Source: Verrucomicrobiota bacterium
Lineage (GTDB): Bacteria > Verrucomicrobiota > Verrucomicrobiia > Opitutales > Opitutaceae
NCBI GenBank assembly: GCA_023443985.1
Contig: JAEZSJ010000333.1
Coordinates: 1-15,566 of the forward strand
Length of the DNA: 15,566 bases
Direction of reading: 5' to 3'
Part shown: positions 6,898 through 14,644 of the stretch, piece by piece
Layout of the letters: each line of letters begins with the position of its first letter
Position numbering within the stretch: the stretch's first letter is position 1
Position numbers and translations under genes: made by a program
The notes under the pieces: model-generated
Databases searched by the model: none
What the model saw: the letters and a program-made list of their open reading frames with translations, nothing else
Told to the model about the DNA's origin: nothing

Positions 6898-9249
6898 TCA
6901 GAAGCGGGTGCCGTAGGAGAAGTTGAACTGGCCGCCCTGTTTGTTGAACCTGTCGCCGGTCAGCGGGATGCCGTAGTCGAGGCTCATGGGCGAGCCCATG
7001 ACCATCATGCGGATGCCGAAGCCGAAGTTGTCGTTGTACTGTCCGGGATTGAAATCGTAGGCGCCGCGGTTGACGAAGCCGGCGTCGTAGAAGACGGCGA
7101 ACCGGACCGGGCTGACGATGTCGAGCGAATACTCGAGGCTGAACATGCCGTAGCTTTTGCCGCCGAGGATGATGCCCGTGCTCGTCTTCGGACCGACCTC
7201 GCGGTACTCGAAGCCGCGGAGGGTGTTCGGACCGCCGAGCGTGTAGTTGTAGTAGTAGAGGTCGTCGTCGCTGGTGTCGTCGAACTTCTCGATCACGCCG
7301 GCGCGGAGGAGGATCGCGAGCACCTGCTGCTGGGCCTTGAACAGCGGCACGAACTGCGCGCCCTTGAACTCGACGCTGTAGAAGTTGCGCTCGCCGCCGA
7401 ACGGCCCGCCCGCGAACTGGGTCGTGAGCTCGATGCGGTTGCCGCGGGTCGTGTTGATCATCTTGTCGCGGGTGTCGCGCAACAGCGTGAAGCCGACGCG
7501 GGACACATCGTGGGAGTCGAGCAGCGAGGCGAGGTACTCGTTGGAGGTCGAGATGTCCTGGTACTTGATGTTGTCGTACGCGTAGGAGAGCTGGCCCTCG
7601 AACAGCTCGAACAGCCGCTTGCGCGTGTAGATGGAGCCGCCGGTGGCGATCACCTCGTAGTAGGACGAGGTGTAGTCGGAGGCGGTGCGGTGCAGCTCGA
7701 AGCCGAGCGCGATCTGCTTCTCGAGGAACCAGGGCTCCTCGAAGTTCAGCGCGATCTCGTTGGACTGCGAACCGATCTGGAAGCGGATCCGGAACTTTTG
7801 GCCGTCGCCCTGGAAGAACGAGCGCCGGTTGAGTACGTCGAAGTTGCCTTGGCTGAGCTCGGCGTAGAACACCGCCTTCTCGAGGGAGCTGTAGCCGGCG
7901 CCGAAGGTCAGGTTGCCCGTCCGCGCCTCGGTGACCTTGACCTTCAGGTTGCGGCGGCCGGGCACGTTCGTCTCCTCGGGGGTGAGGTTCACGTCGTCGA
8001 AGAAGCGGGTGTTCTCGAGGCGGAGCTTGCTCACGTTCATGCGCACCGAATCGAAGACCTGGCCCGGGGCGAGCACGAGCTCGCGCAGGATGACGATGCT
8101 CTTGGTCTTGTCGTGGCCCTCGATGTCGATCGATTCGAGCGTGACCTTCTCGCCTTCGGTGATGTCGAAGTCCACGTCGATGGCGCCGGTCTCGAGGTTC
8201 GGCTTGCGCAACAGCCGGACGCGGGTGTCGAGATAGCCGCCCTTGCCGTAGAACTCCTCGAGCGCCTCCACGTCCTTGTCGAGTTTGGACGGCACGAACC
8301 AGTTGCCCGGCCGTTCGTTGAGGGCCATCGAGAGGAAGCGGGCCGGGAACAGCTTGTTGCCGACGAAACCGATACGGCCGATCTTGTACCGGCGACCCTC
8401 GTCCACCGGGATCACGATGACGAGGCGGCCGGGCTTGGGATATTCGAACTGGACCTTCGAGCGGACGATCTCGACATCGAGGTAGCCGCGCTCGCGGTAG
8501 AAGTCGCGCAGCTTGTCGAGGTCCTCCTCGAACTTGTCGTCCTGCAGGCGGCCCTTGCCGGTCAGCCACGAGAACATCCAGTGGCGGCGGGTCTCCTCCA
8601 TGGCACCGCGGAGCTTGCGGGACGAGACGCTGGCGTTGCCCACGAAACGCACATCGTGGATGCGCGTCTTCACCCCTTCACGGATGCGGAAGATCACGCG
8701 GCCGAAACCGGTGGTGCGATCGCGCTCGATCGAGTAGTTCACCTCGGCCTGGGAAAAGCCCTTTTTCTGGTAGTACTCGAAGACCTTCTGCGTGTCGGCC
8801 TTGATCTGGCGTTCGTCGAGGGAGGAGTTCGGCTTCGTCGCGATCTCCTTCATCAGCCGCCCGCGCCGGAAGGCGTGGTTGCCGTCCAACTCCACCGAGA
8901 GCACGCGGAACTTCGGCGTGACCTCGACGACGAGGTTCACCCGGTCAAAGCCCTCCTCCTCCTTCTTGACTTCGATGAGCTCGAACAGGCCCGTGCGATA
9001 GAGGTTGCGCACATCGCGGTCGACGACGCCCTCGTCGAAGGCCGCGCCCTCGCGGATCTGGATGTTCGCTCGCACGACCTGCTCGCTGACGTTGCGCACG
9101 CCCAGGAATTTGACATCGACCTTCCCAATCGTGATCTGGGGTTCTCCCCCGATTTGGGCCCGCGCCGCCGGCAACCCGGCAAACACAAGCACTGCACACA
9201 GAAAGCCCAGCCAGCCCCATGCCGGGGTACTACGCGATATGGTTTTCAA
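6898..9249 (-). CDS. bamA: Outer-membrane assembly factor BamA
   Basis: BamA is the essential Omp85 pore that folds beta-barrel proteins into the outer membrane. The 783-residue precursor has a signal peptide (KTISRS, then hydrophobic LGFLCAVLVFAGLP, likely cleavage after ARA at 29-31). Five POTRA domains follow, roughly residues 40-440. A C-terminal 16-strand barrel ends in the outer-membrane signature FNFSYGTRF with terminal Phe. Barrel landmarks include GGPNTLRGFEYREVG, which holds the conserved (V/I)RG(F/Y)-type loop 6 motif. The predicted start is TTG at 9247-9249, since an in-frame stop lies just upstream and no ATG or GTG would keep the whole signal peptide. An AAGGA sequence lies 11 bases before it. 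The start overlaps the dnaB 3' end by 20 bases, which suggests translational coupling. Confidence 0.95.
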   Translation of the reverse strand: MKTISRSTPAWGWLGFLCAVLVFAGLPAARAQIGGEPQITIGKVDVKFLGVRNVSEQVVRANIQIREGAAFDEGVVDRDVRNLYRTGLFELIEVKKEEEGFDRVNLVVEVTPKFRVLSVELDGNHAFRRGRLMKEIATKPNSSLDERQIKADTQKVFEYYQKKGFSQAEVNYSIERDRTTGFGRVIFRIREGVKTRIHDVRFVGNASVSSRKLRGAMEETRRHWMFSWLTGKGRLQDDKFEEDLDKLRDFYRERGYLDVEIVRSKVQFEYPKPGRLVIVIPVDEGRRYKIGRIGFVGNKLFPARFLSMALNERPGNWFVPSKLDKDVEALEEFYGKGGYLDTRVRLLRKPNLETGAIDVDFDITEGEKVTLESIDIEGHDKTKSIVILRELVLAPGQVFDSVRMNVSKLRLENTRFFDDVNLTPEETNVPGRRNLKVKVTEARTGNLTFGAGYSSLEKAVFYAELSQGNFDVLNRRSFFQGDGQKFRIRFQIGSQSNEIALNFEEPWFLEKQIALGFELHRTASDYTSSYYEVIATGGSIYTRKRLFELFEGQLSYAYDNIKYQDISTSNEYLASLLDSHDVSRVGFTLLRDTRDKMINTTRGNRIELTTQFAGGPFGGERNFYSVEFKGAQFVPLFKAQQQVLAILLRAGVIEKFDDTSDDDLYYYNYTLGGPNTLRGFEYREVGPKTSTGIILGGKSYGMFSLEYSLDIVSPVRFAVFYDAGFVNRGAYDFNPGQYNDNFGFGIRMMVMGSPMSLDYGIPLTGDRFNKQGGQFNFSYGTRF

Positions 9250-10603
9250 AGCGGGTAATGTCCTTGAGGAAGGTTAATTTGATTTCTCCTACCGGTCCGT
9301 TTCGCTGCTTGGCAACGATCAAATCCGCCGAGTCGGCTGCCGTCTGGAACTTCTCGTCAGCATCCTTCGGTCGCGCCAGCATCAGGACGACGTCCGCGTC
9401 CTGCTCGATCGAGCCGGATTCGCGCAGGTCGGAGAGGCGGGGCACGCGGTTTTCTTTTTCGGAGGCACGGTTGAGCTGGCTGAGGACAATCACCGGAACA
9501 TGGAGTTCCTTCGCCATGCCCTTCAGCCCGCGCGAAATCTCCGCGACCTGTTGCTCGCGGTTCGCCTTCGGGTCCGTGCCCGAGACAAGCTGGAGGTAGT
9601 CGACCATGATCATGCCGAGGCCGCCGCGGTCGCGCATCTTCTGCGCCACGCGCCGCGCCTTCGCCCGCATCTCCATGATCGAGATGCTGCTCGAATCGTC
9701 GATCATGATGGGGGCGTTCTTGAGCGCCTCGGCCGAACGGCCCAGCCGCGCCGTCTCCTCGCTGTCGCGGCCCACGAAGCCGTCGCGCAACCGCTGCATG
9801 TTCACCCGCGCATGCGAACAGAGCATACGCAGCGCGATCTGCGAGGAGCCCATTTCCAGACTGAAAAGCAACACGCCCACCGGCGGCGTCTTCTTCGGGT
9901 TCGCCGGCAGCGCCGCGGCCTCCGCGATGTTCAGCGCCAAGCTCGTTTTGCCCATCGAGGGGCGCGCCGCCAGGATGGTCATCTCCTGTTTCTGGAAACC
10001 GAAGAGCATCTTGTCCAGGTCCACAAACCCCGAGCTCACACCCGTCAGTTCGCCGCGCCGTTCGAGCATCTTCGCGATGACCGCCGTCGCCTCCTTGATC
10101 GGCTCCTTCATCTCGCGCGCCGAGTCGTTCGTGCGGTCCTGCGTGATCTGAAACATGTCACGCTCGACCTTGTCGATGAACTCCTCGATCCCGCCCTGGT
10201 ATTGGTAGCACTTCTCGATCGCCCCGGTGGACACCGCAATGAGCTGCCGCAGCAACGCGTTCTCGCGCACCTGCTCCAGAAAATACGTGCGGTGCGCCGT
10301 CGTCGGGATGCGGTTTGTGATCTGATTGAGCCGCACGAGGCCGCCGACCGCGTCGAGCAGGTTCTTCTTGCGCAGCTCCTCCGCCAGCACCGCCTCGTCC
10401 ACCGGGTGCCCCGCGCGGTAGATCTCGCAGAGCACCTCGAAGATCACCCGGTTGCTCGGATCGTAGAACGACTCCGGCGTGAGCTTCGCCTCCACGCACG
10501 ACGACACGCTGTCGCCACCGTCGATCAGGCAGCACGCCAGCAACGACTCCTCCGCCTCGATGCTGTGCGGCGGCGTGCGGCCACCGGTCGGTGCGGGTCG
10601 CAT
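9230..10603 (-). CDS. dnaB: Replicative DNA helicase DnaB
   Basis: DnaB is the ring helicase that unwinds DNA at replication forks. The 457-residue protein has the N-terminal primase-interacting domain (about 11-160, starting RTPPHSIEAEESLL). The RecA-like ATPase domain (about 180-457) has Walker A ARPSMGKTS (213-221), LFSLEM (246-251), Walker B MVDYLQL (333-339) and the DLRESGSIEQDADVVLML region (392-409). Length is normal and there is no intein. The frame stays open upstream to a GTG at 10744, with several Met codons. ATG 10601-10603 is chosen because it has a strong Shine-Dalgarno and gives the usual N-terminus. It is the first gene of the minus-strand cluster and overlaps bamA by 20 bases. 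It is divergent from the DUF1015 gene. Confidence 0.96.
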   Translation of the reverse strand: MRPAPTGGRTPPHSIEAEESLLACCLIDGGDSVSSCVEAKLTPESFYDPSNRVIFEVLCEIYRAGHPVDEAVLAEELRKKNLLDAVGGLVRLNQITNRIPTTAHRTYFLEQVRENALLRQLIAVSTGAIEKCYQYQGGIEEFIDKVERDMFQITQDRTNDSAREMKEPIKEATAVIAKMLERRGELTGVSSGFVDLDKMLFGFQKQEMTILAARPSMGKTSLALNIAEAAALPANPKKTPPVGVLLFSLEMGSSQIALRMLCSHARVNMQRLRDGFVGRDSEETARLGRSAEALKNAPIMIDDSSSISIMEMRAKARRVAQKMRDRGGLGMIMVDYLQLVSGTDPKANREQQVAEISRGLKGMAKELHVPVIVLSQLNRASEKENRVPRLSDLRESGSIEQDADVVLMLARPKDADEKFQTAADSADLIVAKQRNGPVGEIKLTFLKDITRFENHIA

Positions 10604-10609
10604 ATTGAT

Positions 10610-10617
10610 CTCCCCTC
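10610..10617 (-). promoter_or_regulatory. dnaB: Shine-Dalgarno site that fixes the dnaB start
   Basis: On the minus strand GAGGGGAG lies six bases before the ATG at 10601-10603. It is one of very few good ribosome binding sites in this window and decides between several in-frame starts. Confidence 0.65.
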
Positions 10618-10746
10618 GTGGGAAATCCTCGTTGCCGAAGCGTCGGGAGGAACTGTGGGCGAACTCGGGGGGCATCGGAAAACCGCGCATGGCGACAGAC
10701 TTCGCCGCGCCGCGCAACGTCTCTCCGGAAAAACTTGCGCGCACAG

Positions 10747-10755
10747 TTATTCACA
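10747..10755 (+). promoter_or_regulatory. Possible DnaA box upstream of dnaB
   Basis: TTATTCACA fits the general DnaA-box consensus TTATNCACA. It sits in the 205-base divergent region between dnaB and the DUF1015 gene, 144 bases before the dnaB start. A match is unlikely but not impossible by chance in such GC-rich DNA. I saw no second box nearby, so this is not evidence of an origin. No convincing -35/-10 pair was found in this intergenic region. Confidence 0.3.
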
Positions 10756-10808
10756 GCGCCGCCCCCGCTTGCCTTCCCCTGTCCTCTCTGCTCCGTTGCA
10801 CCCGTCCT

Positions 10809-12026
10809 ATGCGAATCCGTTCCTACCGCGCCCTCCGCCCGCAGCCCGAGCTCGCCGGCCAGATCGCCTCCGTCCCGTACGATGTCGTCAACACCGCCGA
10901 GTGCCGCGCGCTCGTCGAAGGCAACCCGCTGAGCATGCTCCGCGTCGCCCGCTCCGATCTCGAGTTCGCCGACGGCACCGACCCCTACTCCGACCCCGTC
11001 TACGCCCGAGCCAAGGAGAACTTCGAGCGCCTCATCTCCGCCGGTCACCTCGTCCGCGAAGCCGCGCCCTCGCTCTACATCTACCAACAGCAGATGGGCA
11101 GCCACATCCAGACCGGCGTCGCCGCGCTCTGCCATGTGGAGGACTACGACAACAACCTCATCAAGAAGCACGAGAAGACCCGCAAGGACAAGGAGGACGA
11201 CCGCGTCCGCCACACCTCCACCCTCTCCGCCAATCCCGGCCCCGTCTTCCTCACCTACCGTGACCAGCCCGCGATCGACACCATCGTCGCCGCCGCCGTC
11301 GCCAGCGCCCCGCTCCTGAGCTTCACCGCCCACGACGGCATCCGCCACACCGTCTGGCGCATCACCGCCCCCGAGGCGCTCGTCACCGCATTCCGCCAAG
11401 TCCCCGCCGTGTACATCGCCGACGGACACCACCGCGCCGCCTCGGCCGCCCGTGTCGCCCGCGAACGCCGCGCCGCGAACCCCGCCCACACCGGCGACGA
11501 GGACTACAACTGGTTCCTCACCGTCCTGTTCCCGGCGAGACAGCTCCGCATCCTCCCCTACAACCGGCTCATCGTCGACCTCAACAGCCGCTCCCCGCGC
11601 CAGTTGCTCGCCGAGCTCGGCCGCATCGGCGCGATCACCCCGGCGACCAACGCCGCCCCGGCCGCACCGGGCAACGTGCACTTCTACCTCGAGGGCCAGT
11701 GGCACGCGCTCGCGCTCAATCCGCTTGCCGGCGCCGATCCCGTCTCGCGCCTCGACGTGAGCCTCCTGCAGGACAAGGTCCTCGCCCCGCTGCTCGGCAT
11801 CGACGATCCGCGCACCAGCAAGCGCATCGACTTCGTCGGCGGCATCCGCGGCACCAAGTACCTCGAGGACGCCGTGAACTCCGGCCGCGCCGCCATCGCG
11901 TTCTCGATGCACGCCGTCACCATCGACCAGCTCATGGACATCTCCGACGCCGGCCAGATCATGCCGCCGAAGAGCACCTGGTTCGAACCGAAGCTCCGCG
12001 ACGGTCTCTTCATGCACCAGTTCTGA
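10809..12026 (+). CDS. DUF1015 family protein
   Basis: A 405-residue protein with the marks of the uncharacterised DUF1015 family (COG4198). These are the N-terminal YRALRPQPELAGQIASVPYDVVN, a KKHEKTRKDKEDDRVRH segment (119-135), the strictly conserved-looking IADGHHRAASA (203-213), and the C-terminal MPPKSTWFEPKLRDGLFMH (385-403). The length is typical and the family is widespread; its reaction is not known to me. DGHHR resembles the nucleotide-binding motif of ParB/SerK-like proteins, which would fit a kinase- or nucleotide-dependent role, but that is inference. There is no signal peptide or membrane segment. The ORF opens further upstream, but ATG 10809 gives the family's usual N-terminus. 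It stands alone, divergent from dnaB and ending at an intrinsic terminator. Confidence 0.9.
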   Translation: MRIRSYRALRPQPELAGQIASVPYDVVNTAECRALVEGNPLSMLRVARSDLEFADGTDPYSDPVYARAKENFERLISAGHLVREAAPSLYIYQQQMGSHIQTGVAALCHVEDYDNNLIKKHEKTRKDKEDDRVRHTSTLSANPGPVFLTYRDQPAIDTIVAAAVASAPLLSFTAHDGIRHTVWRITAPEALVTAFRQVPAVYIADGHHRAASAARVARERRAANPAHTGDEDYNWFLTVLFPARQLRILPYNRLIVDLNSRSPRQLLAELGRIGAITPATNAAPAAPGNVHFYLEGQWHALALNPLAGADPVSRLDVSLLQDKVLAPLLGIDDPRTSKRIDFVGGIRGTKYLEDAVNSGRAAIAFSMHAVTIDQLMDISDAGQIMPPKSTWFEPKLRDGLFMHQF

Positions 12027-12059
12027 CCGGGCGTCGCGCGCAACGCCCCCGCATCCTCC

Positions 12060-12090
12060 AGGCCGGCCTCACCGCCGGCCTTTTCGTTTT
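12060..12090 (+). terminator. Intrinsic terminator of the DUF1015 gene
   Basis: An eight-pair stem (AGGCCGGC at 12060-12067 with GCCGGCCT at 12074-12081), with a six-base loop, is followed by TTTTCGTTTT. It starts 33 bases after the stop codon. It is a standard Rho-independent terminator. Confidence 0.85.
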
Positions 12091-12130
12091 GCCGCGTTGT
12101 GCTGTGCGCCAACGCATCGCGGTTCCGCCC

Positions 12131-12235
12131 GTAGGTCGGGCTTCGCGCCCGGCTCTCACCACCATTCCGTCGGTCGGGCTCTACGCCCGACTCTCCGAAA
12201 ACGTCTCCACAAGTCGGGCATAAAGCCCGACCTAC
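12131..12235. repeat. Cluster of three REP-like palindromes
   Basis: Three copies of a GTCGGGC(5-base loop)GCCCGAC hairpin occur within 105 bases: 12135-12153 (one arm GCCCGGC, so one G-T pair), 12173-12191 (perfect) and 12213-12231 (perfect). Loops are TTCGC, TCTAC and ATAAA. The outer two are in opposite orientation: GTAG precedes the first and CTAC follows the third, giving an 11-base perfect inverted repeat (12131-12141 and 12225-12235). This is the layout of REP doublets (REPINs/BIMEs), mobilised by RAYT transposases in many bacteria. It lies between two convergent terminators. Confidence 0.75.
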
Positions 12236-12272
12236 GGCGTTGCGTATCGTTTCCCCGAATCTCCCTGCAACA

Positions 12273-12295
12273 AGGGCCGGCGCGATGCCGGCCCT
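12273..12295 (-). terminator. Probable terminator of the PEP-CTERM gene
   Basis: A perfect nine-pair stem (12273-12281 with 12287-12295) and five-base loop lies 30 bases after the stop of the minus-strand gene. On that strand it is followed by TTGTTGC, a weak T-tract. Termination is likely but less certain than for the other two terminators. Confidence 0.55.
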
Positions 12296-12325
12296 CGGAA
12301 GATCTCCAGGTGATGCGAGACGGCC

Positions 12326-13165
12326 CTATTTCCGCCGCCGCCGCCACGCGACGAGCAGCAACGCCCCCAGGCCGACACCGACCGCGCTGGTCGCCGGCTC
12401 CGGGATCGCCGCGCCAAAGGTCGCCGGCCGATATTGGTTCGACGGGAGCGTGCTCGCGTCGAACTCCCCGGTGTGCGCCGAGGCCCAGTTGTCGAGATTC
12501 AGCGTGAAGTCGAAGGTATAGTAGCCGTTGTGCTCCGTGTACTTGCTGGTGTTCTGGAACAGGCCGCGGAAATACCCCGTCGCCGCCGTCGGATCACCAT
12601 ACGACAGATACATTCCTGCCGCCGGATTCCAGAGCGCCGCCGTGCCGACGGTCGCCGCCAGGCTCAGGTCGTAGTTGAGAAACGTCCCACCCTGTCCCGT
12701 CAATGCGGTCGTGTTCCACAGGCGCGTATTGTACACGTCGGCACTGGGCATGGTCACCGCGTTCGCCCCGCTCAGTTGGAAGCTGAACTCCGTCCGGCTG
12801 GCATCCCACACCGCCGTGGCCGCAGTCACGGATCCGAGCGTCGAGTCGACCAGCTGCACGAAGCCGGTGTTCGTGTTGTTCGGGTTGCCGTCGCCATAGG
12901 CGATGCCGGTCGGCGTGAGAAACCAGTTCGTCCCGATCTGCATCGAGTTCGCGCCGGGGCGTTGGTTGAACGACAGATCCAGATCCCGCGACTCGGCGCC
13001 GAGCGACGCCGAAGCCACTGCGTTCGTGCCGCTCTGGGCGTCGAGCAGGGTGTTGTAGCGGGTGACCGTGCCGGTGTAGCCGAGACGCATCGTATCGACG
13101 AGGGTCTGGCCGGTGGCGACTGCGCCGCACAACGCGGCGAAAGCAGACAAGACCACGAAACGCAT
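12326..13165 (-). CDS. PEP-CTERM sorting domain protein
   Basis: A 279-residue secreted protein. It has a signal peptide (residues 1-19, RFVVLSAFAALCGAVATG, likely cut near the GQT). The C-terminus carries the PEP-CTERM sorting signal: IPEPATS (254-260), a hydrophobic segment (about 261-273) and the basic tail RRRRK (275-279). Such proteins are exported, then recognised by an exosortase at the PEP motif. The middle (24-250) is rich in Asn, Thr, Ser and Gly with alternating beta strands (for example NYDLSLAATVGTAALW and YYTFDFTLNLDNWA). I do not recognise a catalytic domain, so it is probably a surface or exopolysaccharide-associated protein. No exosortase is in the window; it is usually encoded elsewhere. 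ATG 13163-13165 gives the best signal peptide. It is convergent with the DUF1015 gene and divergent from the metal-binding protein. Confidence 0.85.
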   Translation of the reverse strand: MRFVVLSAFAALCGAVATGQTLVDTMRLGYTGTVTRYNTLLDAQSGTNAVASASLGAESRDLDLSFNQRPGANSMQIGTNWFLTPTGIAYGDGNPNNTNTGFVQLVDSTLGSVTAATAVWDASRTEFSFQLSGANAVTMPSADVYNTRLWNTTALTGQGGTFLNYDLSLAATVGTAALWNPAAGMYLSYGDPTAATGYFRGLFQNTSKYTEHNGYYTFDFTLNLDNWASAHTGEFDASTLPSNQYRPATFGAAIPEPATSAVGVGLGALLLVAWRRRRK

Positions 13166-13246
13166 GGGAGGTGCAGGGTTTGGGTTTGGACTCCTTCACC
13201 GGCATCGCAGGTGGCGGAGTGCGTCCGCGGGCGGGGACGCGGCCGC

Positions 13247-13275
13247 ACAACAACACGTTGGCGCTGATACGTCAA
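13247..13275 (-). promoter_or_regulatory. Weak promoter candidate for the PEP-CTERM gene
   Basis: On the minus strand TTGACG (13270-13275) is followed after 17 bases by TGTTGT (13247-13252), 81 bases before the ATG. The -35 match is good but the -10 match is poor (3/6). The rest of the 224-base divergent region holds small GC-rich hairpins (around 13311-13342) and nothing else I can name. Confidence 0.25.
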
Positions 13276-13389
13276 TTCCGCCAGCTACCCACCCGCGCGT
13301 GTCGAAGGTTCCTCGTGCGAGGGGGCCGTCGCCGGATCCCCCACTTGACGTCTTTGTTACGGTCTCACCTCGTTCTCCTGCATCTCGCC

Positions 13390-14319
13390 ATGCGCCCGCT
13401 CCTCACCTCCGCCCTGCTCCTCCTCTCCTCGGCTCTCGGCCTCGCCGCCGCCCAAGTCCCTCTCGTCGTCACGGCCAACACGATCCTCGACGACTTGGTC
13501 CGCCAAGTCGGCGGCGAACAGGTGCGCACGCATTGCCTGGTCCGCCCCGGCACGGACCCGCACACGTTCGAGCCCCGCCCGTCCGACGTGAAACAGCTCG
13601 TTGCGGCCGACCTGCTCGTCGTCAACGGCCTCGGGCTCGAACCCTCCATTCTCAAGCTCGCGCAGAGCTGCGGATTTCCCGGCGAGATCGTCGTCGCCAC
13701 CGCCGGGCTCACGCCCCGGCTGGGCGGTGACTCGCACGAACACGACGACCACGACACGCACGAACATGCCTCTGTCGCCGAAGGGCATCCCTCGGCCGCC
13801 GATCCGCACGCCTGGCAGAATCCGCTCCTGGTCGCGACCTACGTGACGAACCTCCGCGACGCGCTCGCCCGCGCGCATCCTCCCGCCGCGGACGAATATC
13901 GCGCCCGCGCCGCCGCCTACATGGAGCAGCTCACCGCCCTCGACCGCTGGGTCCGCGAACAGCTCGCGACCGTCCCTCCACCCCGTCGCCGTCTCGTCAC
14001 GACACACGACTCGCTCGGCTATTTTGCGGACGCCTACGGTTTCGCCACCGTGCCCGTGGCCGGCCTCTCCTCCACCGCCGAGCCCGACGCCCGCGCGCTC
14101 GCCGCCACCATCGACCTGATCCGCCGCGAACAAGTGCCCGCGGTCTTCATCGAGCTCACCACCAACCCGAAACTCCTGCGGCGCATCAGCGCCGATGCCG
14201 GCGTGCGCCTCGCGGAGCCGCTTTTCACCGACAGTCTCGGCGCCCCCGGCTCCGGCGCCGATACCTACCTCGGCCTAATTCGCACCAACACCATCCGCAT
14301 CGTCGCAGCGCTCCGGTAG
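13390..14319 (+). CDS. Zn/Mn ABC transporter substrate-binding protein (ZnuA/TroA-like)
   Basis: A 309-residue periplasmic metal-binding protein of cluster A-I, which captures Zn2+ or Mn2+ for an ABC importer. It has a signal peptide (1-21, LLTSALLLLSSALGLAAA). Expected metal ligands are His58 (GTDPHTFEP), His140 (ADPHAWQNP), His206 (TTHDSLGYF) and Asp281 (LFTDSLG). A His/Asp-rich loop at 116-126 (HEHDDHDTHEH) is typical of zinc-type members and may sense or funnel metal. The Asp ligand and that loop make zinc more likely than manganese, but this is not proof. The ORF is open further upstream, but ATG 13390 starts the signal peptide. The matching ATPase lies 325 bases downstream on the same strand. 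No Zur or MntR operator was recognised. Confidence 0.92.
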   Translation: MRPLLTSALLLLSSALGLAAAQVPLVVTANTILDDLVRQVGGEQVRTHCLVRPGTDPHTFEPRPSDVKQLVAADLLVVNGLGLEPSILKLAQSCGFPGEIVVATAGLTPRLGGDSHEHDDHDTHEHASVAEGHPSAADPHAWQNPLLVATYVTNLRDALARAHPPAADEYRARAAAYMEQLTALDRWVREQLATVPPPRRRLVTTHDSLGYFADAYGFATVPVAGLSSTAEPDARALAATIDLIRREQVPAVFIELTTNPKLLRRISADAGVRLAEPLFTDSLGAPGSGADTYLGLIRTNTIRIVAALR

Positions 14320-14644
14320 GGCGAACCGTCCCCGGTGAGCCGACTGCGCTCCGCGCTTCCATTCCACATCGCACGCATCCCATCTCTCACCTGCTCCGAT
14401 TCCTCGTCCGCAATCAGCGGGCGCTCCCACCGCGCACCGCTGGCGATCAGCCAGCGGACACCTCCAAAGCTTCGCCCCTTGGCGAAACCAATAGCGGTTC
14501 TCCAACACTCCGACTTCTGTTCCGTCTCCTCTGAACCTTCGTTCCCTTCGTCCCCCCGGTCGGCCGTTCCGCAGCCGCTCCGCGCTCCCCACCGTTTTCC
14601 CCATCGACGCCCCCGCCGGTGCGTCATTCCCTCTCTGCTCTTCT
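14320..14644 (+). other. Pyrimidine-rich spacer with hairpins between metal-transport genes
   Basis: A 325-base stretch with no convincing gene. It contains a perfect eight-pair hairpin (CCGCTGGC at 14437-14444 with GCCAGCGG at 14450-14457) and a six-pair hairpin (TTCGCC at 14471-14476 with GGCGAA at 14481-14486). The second half is strongly C/T-rich on the plus strand and includes near-tandem CCTTCGTTCCCTTCGTCC. Small ORFs cross it on both strands, but their composition is unlike protein. It may hold a dispersed non-coding element or a regulatory leader for the ATPase gene. No clear terminator or promoter is seen. Confidence 0.45.

Noticed and set aside
7510..9258. A 582-codon plus-strand ORF opposite bamA
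   Set aside because: It is antisense to a clear BamA gene. Long antisense frames are expected at this GC, and its Asp/Glu/Leu/Arg/Ala-rich translation shows no domain.
10604..10744. An upstream in-frame extension of dnaB starting at GTG 10744
   Set aside because: The strong Shine-Dalgarno at 10610-10617 and the normal DnaB N-terminus support ATG 10601-10603.
9500..11263. A 587-codon plus-strand ORF across dnaB and the DUF1015 start
   Set aside because: It is antisense to dnaB and out of frame with the DUF1015 gene; both real genes have conserved motifs.
12131..12235. A CRISPR array or tandem terminators
   Set aside because: Copies are inverted relative to one another, spacings are short and unequal, and there is no T-tract; REP-like palindromes explain it better.
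13345..13373. A plus-strand promoter for the ZnuA-like gene based on TTGACG at 13345-13350
   Set aside because: No acceptable -10 hexamer lies 16-18 bases downstream, so the -35 match alone is not enough.
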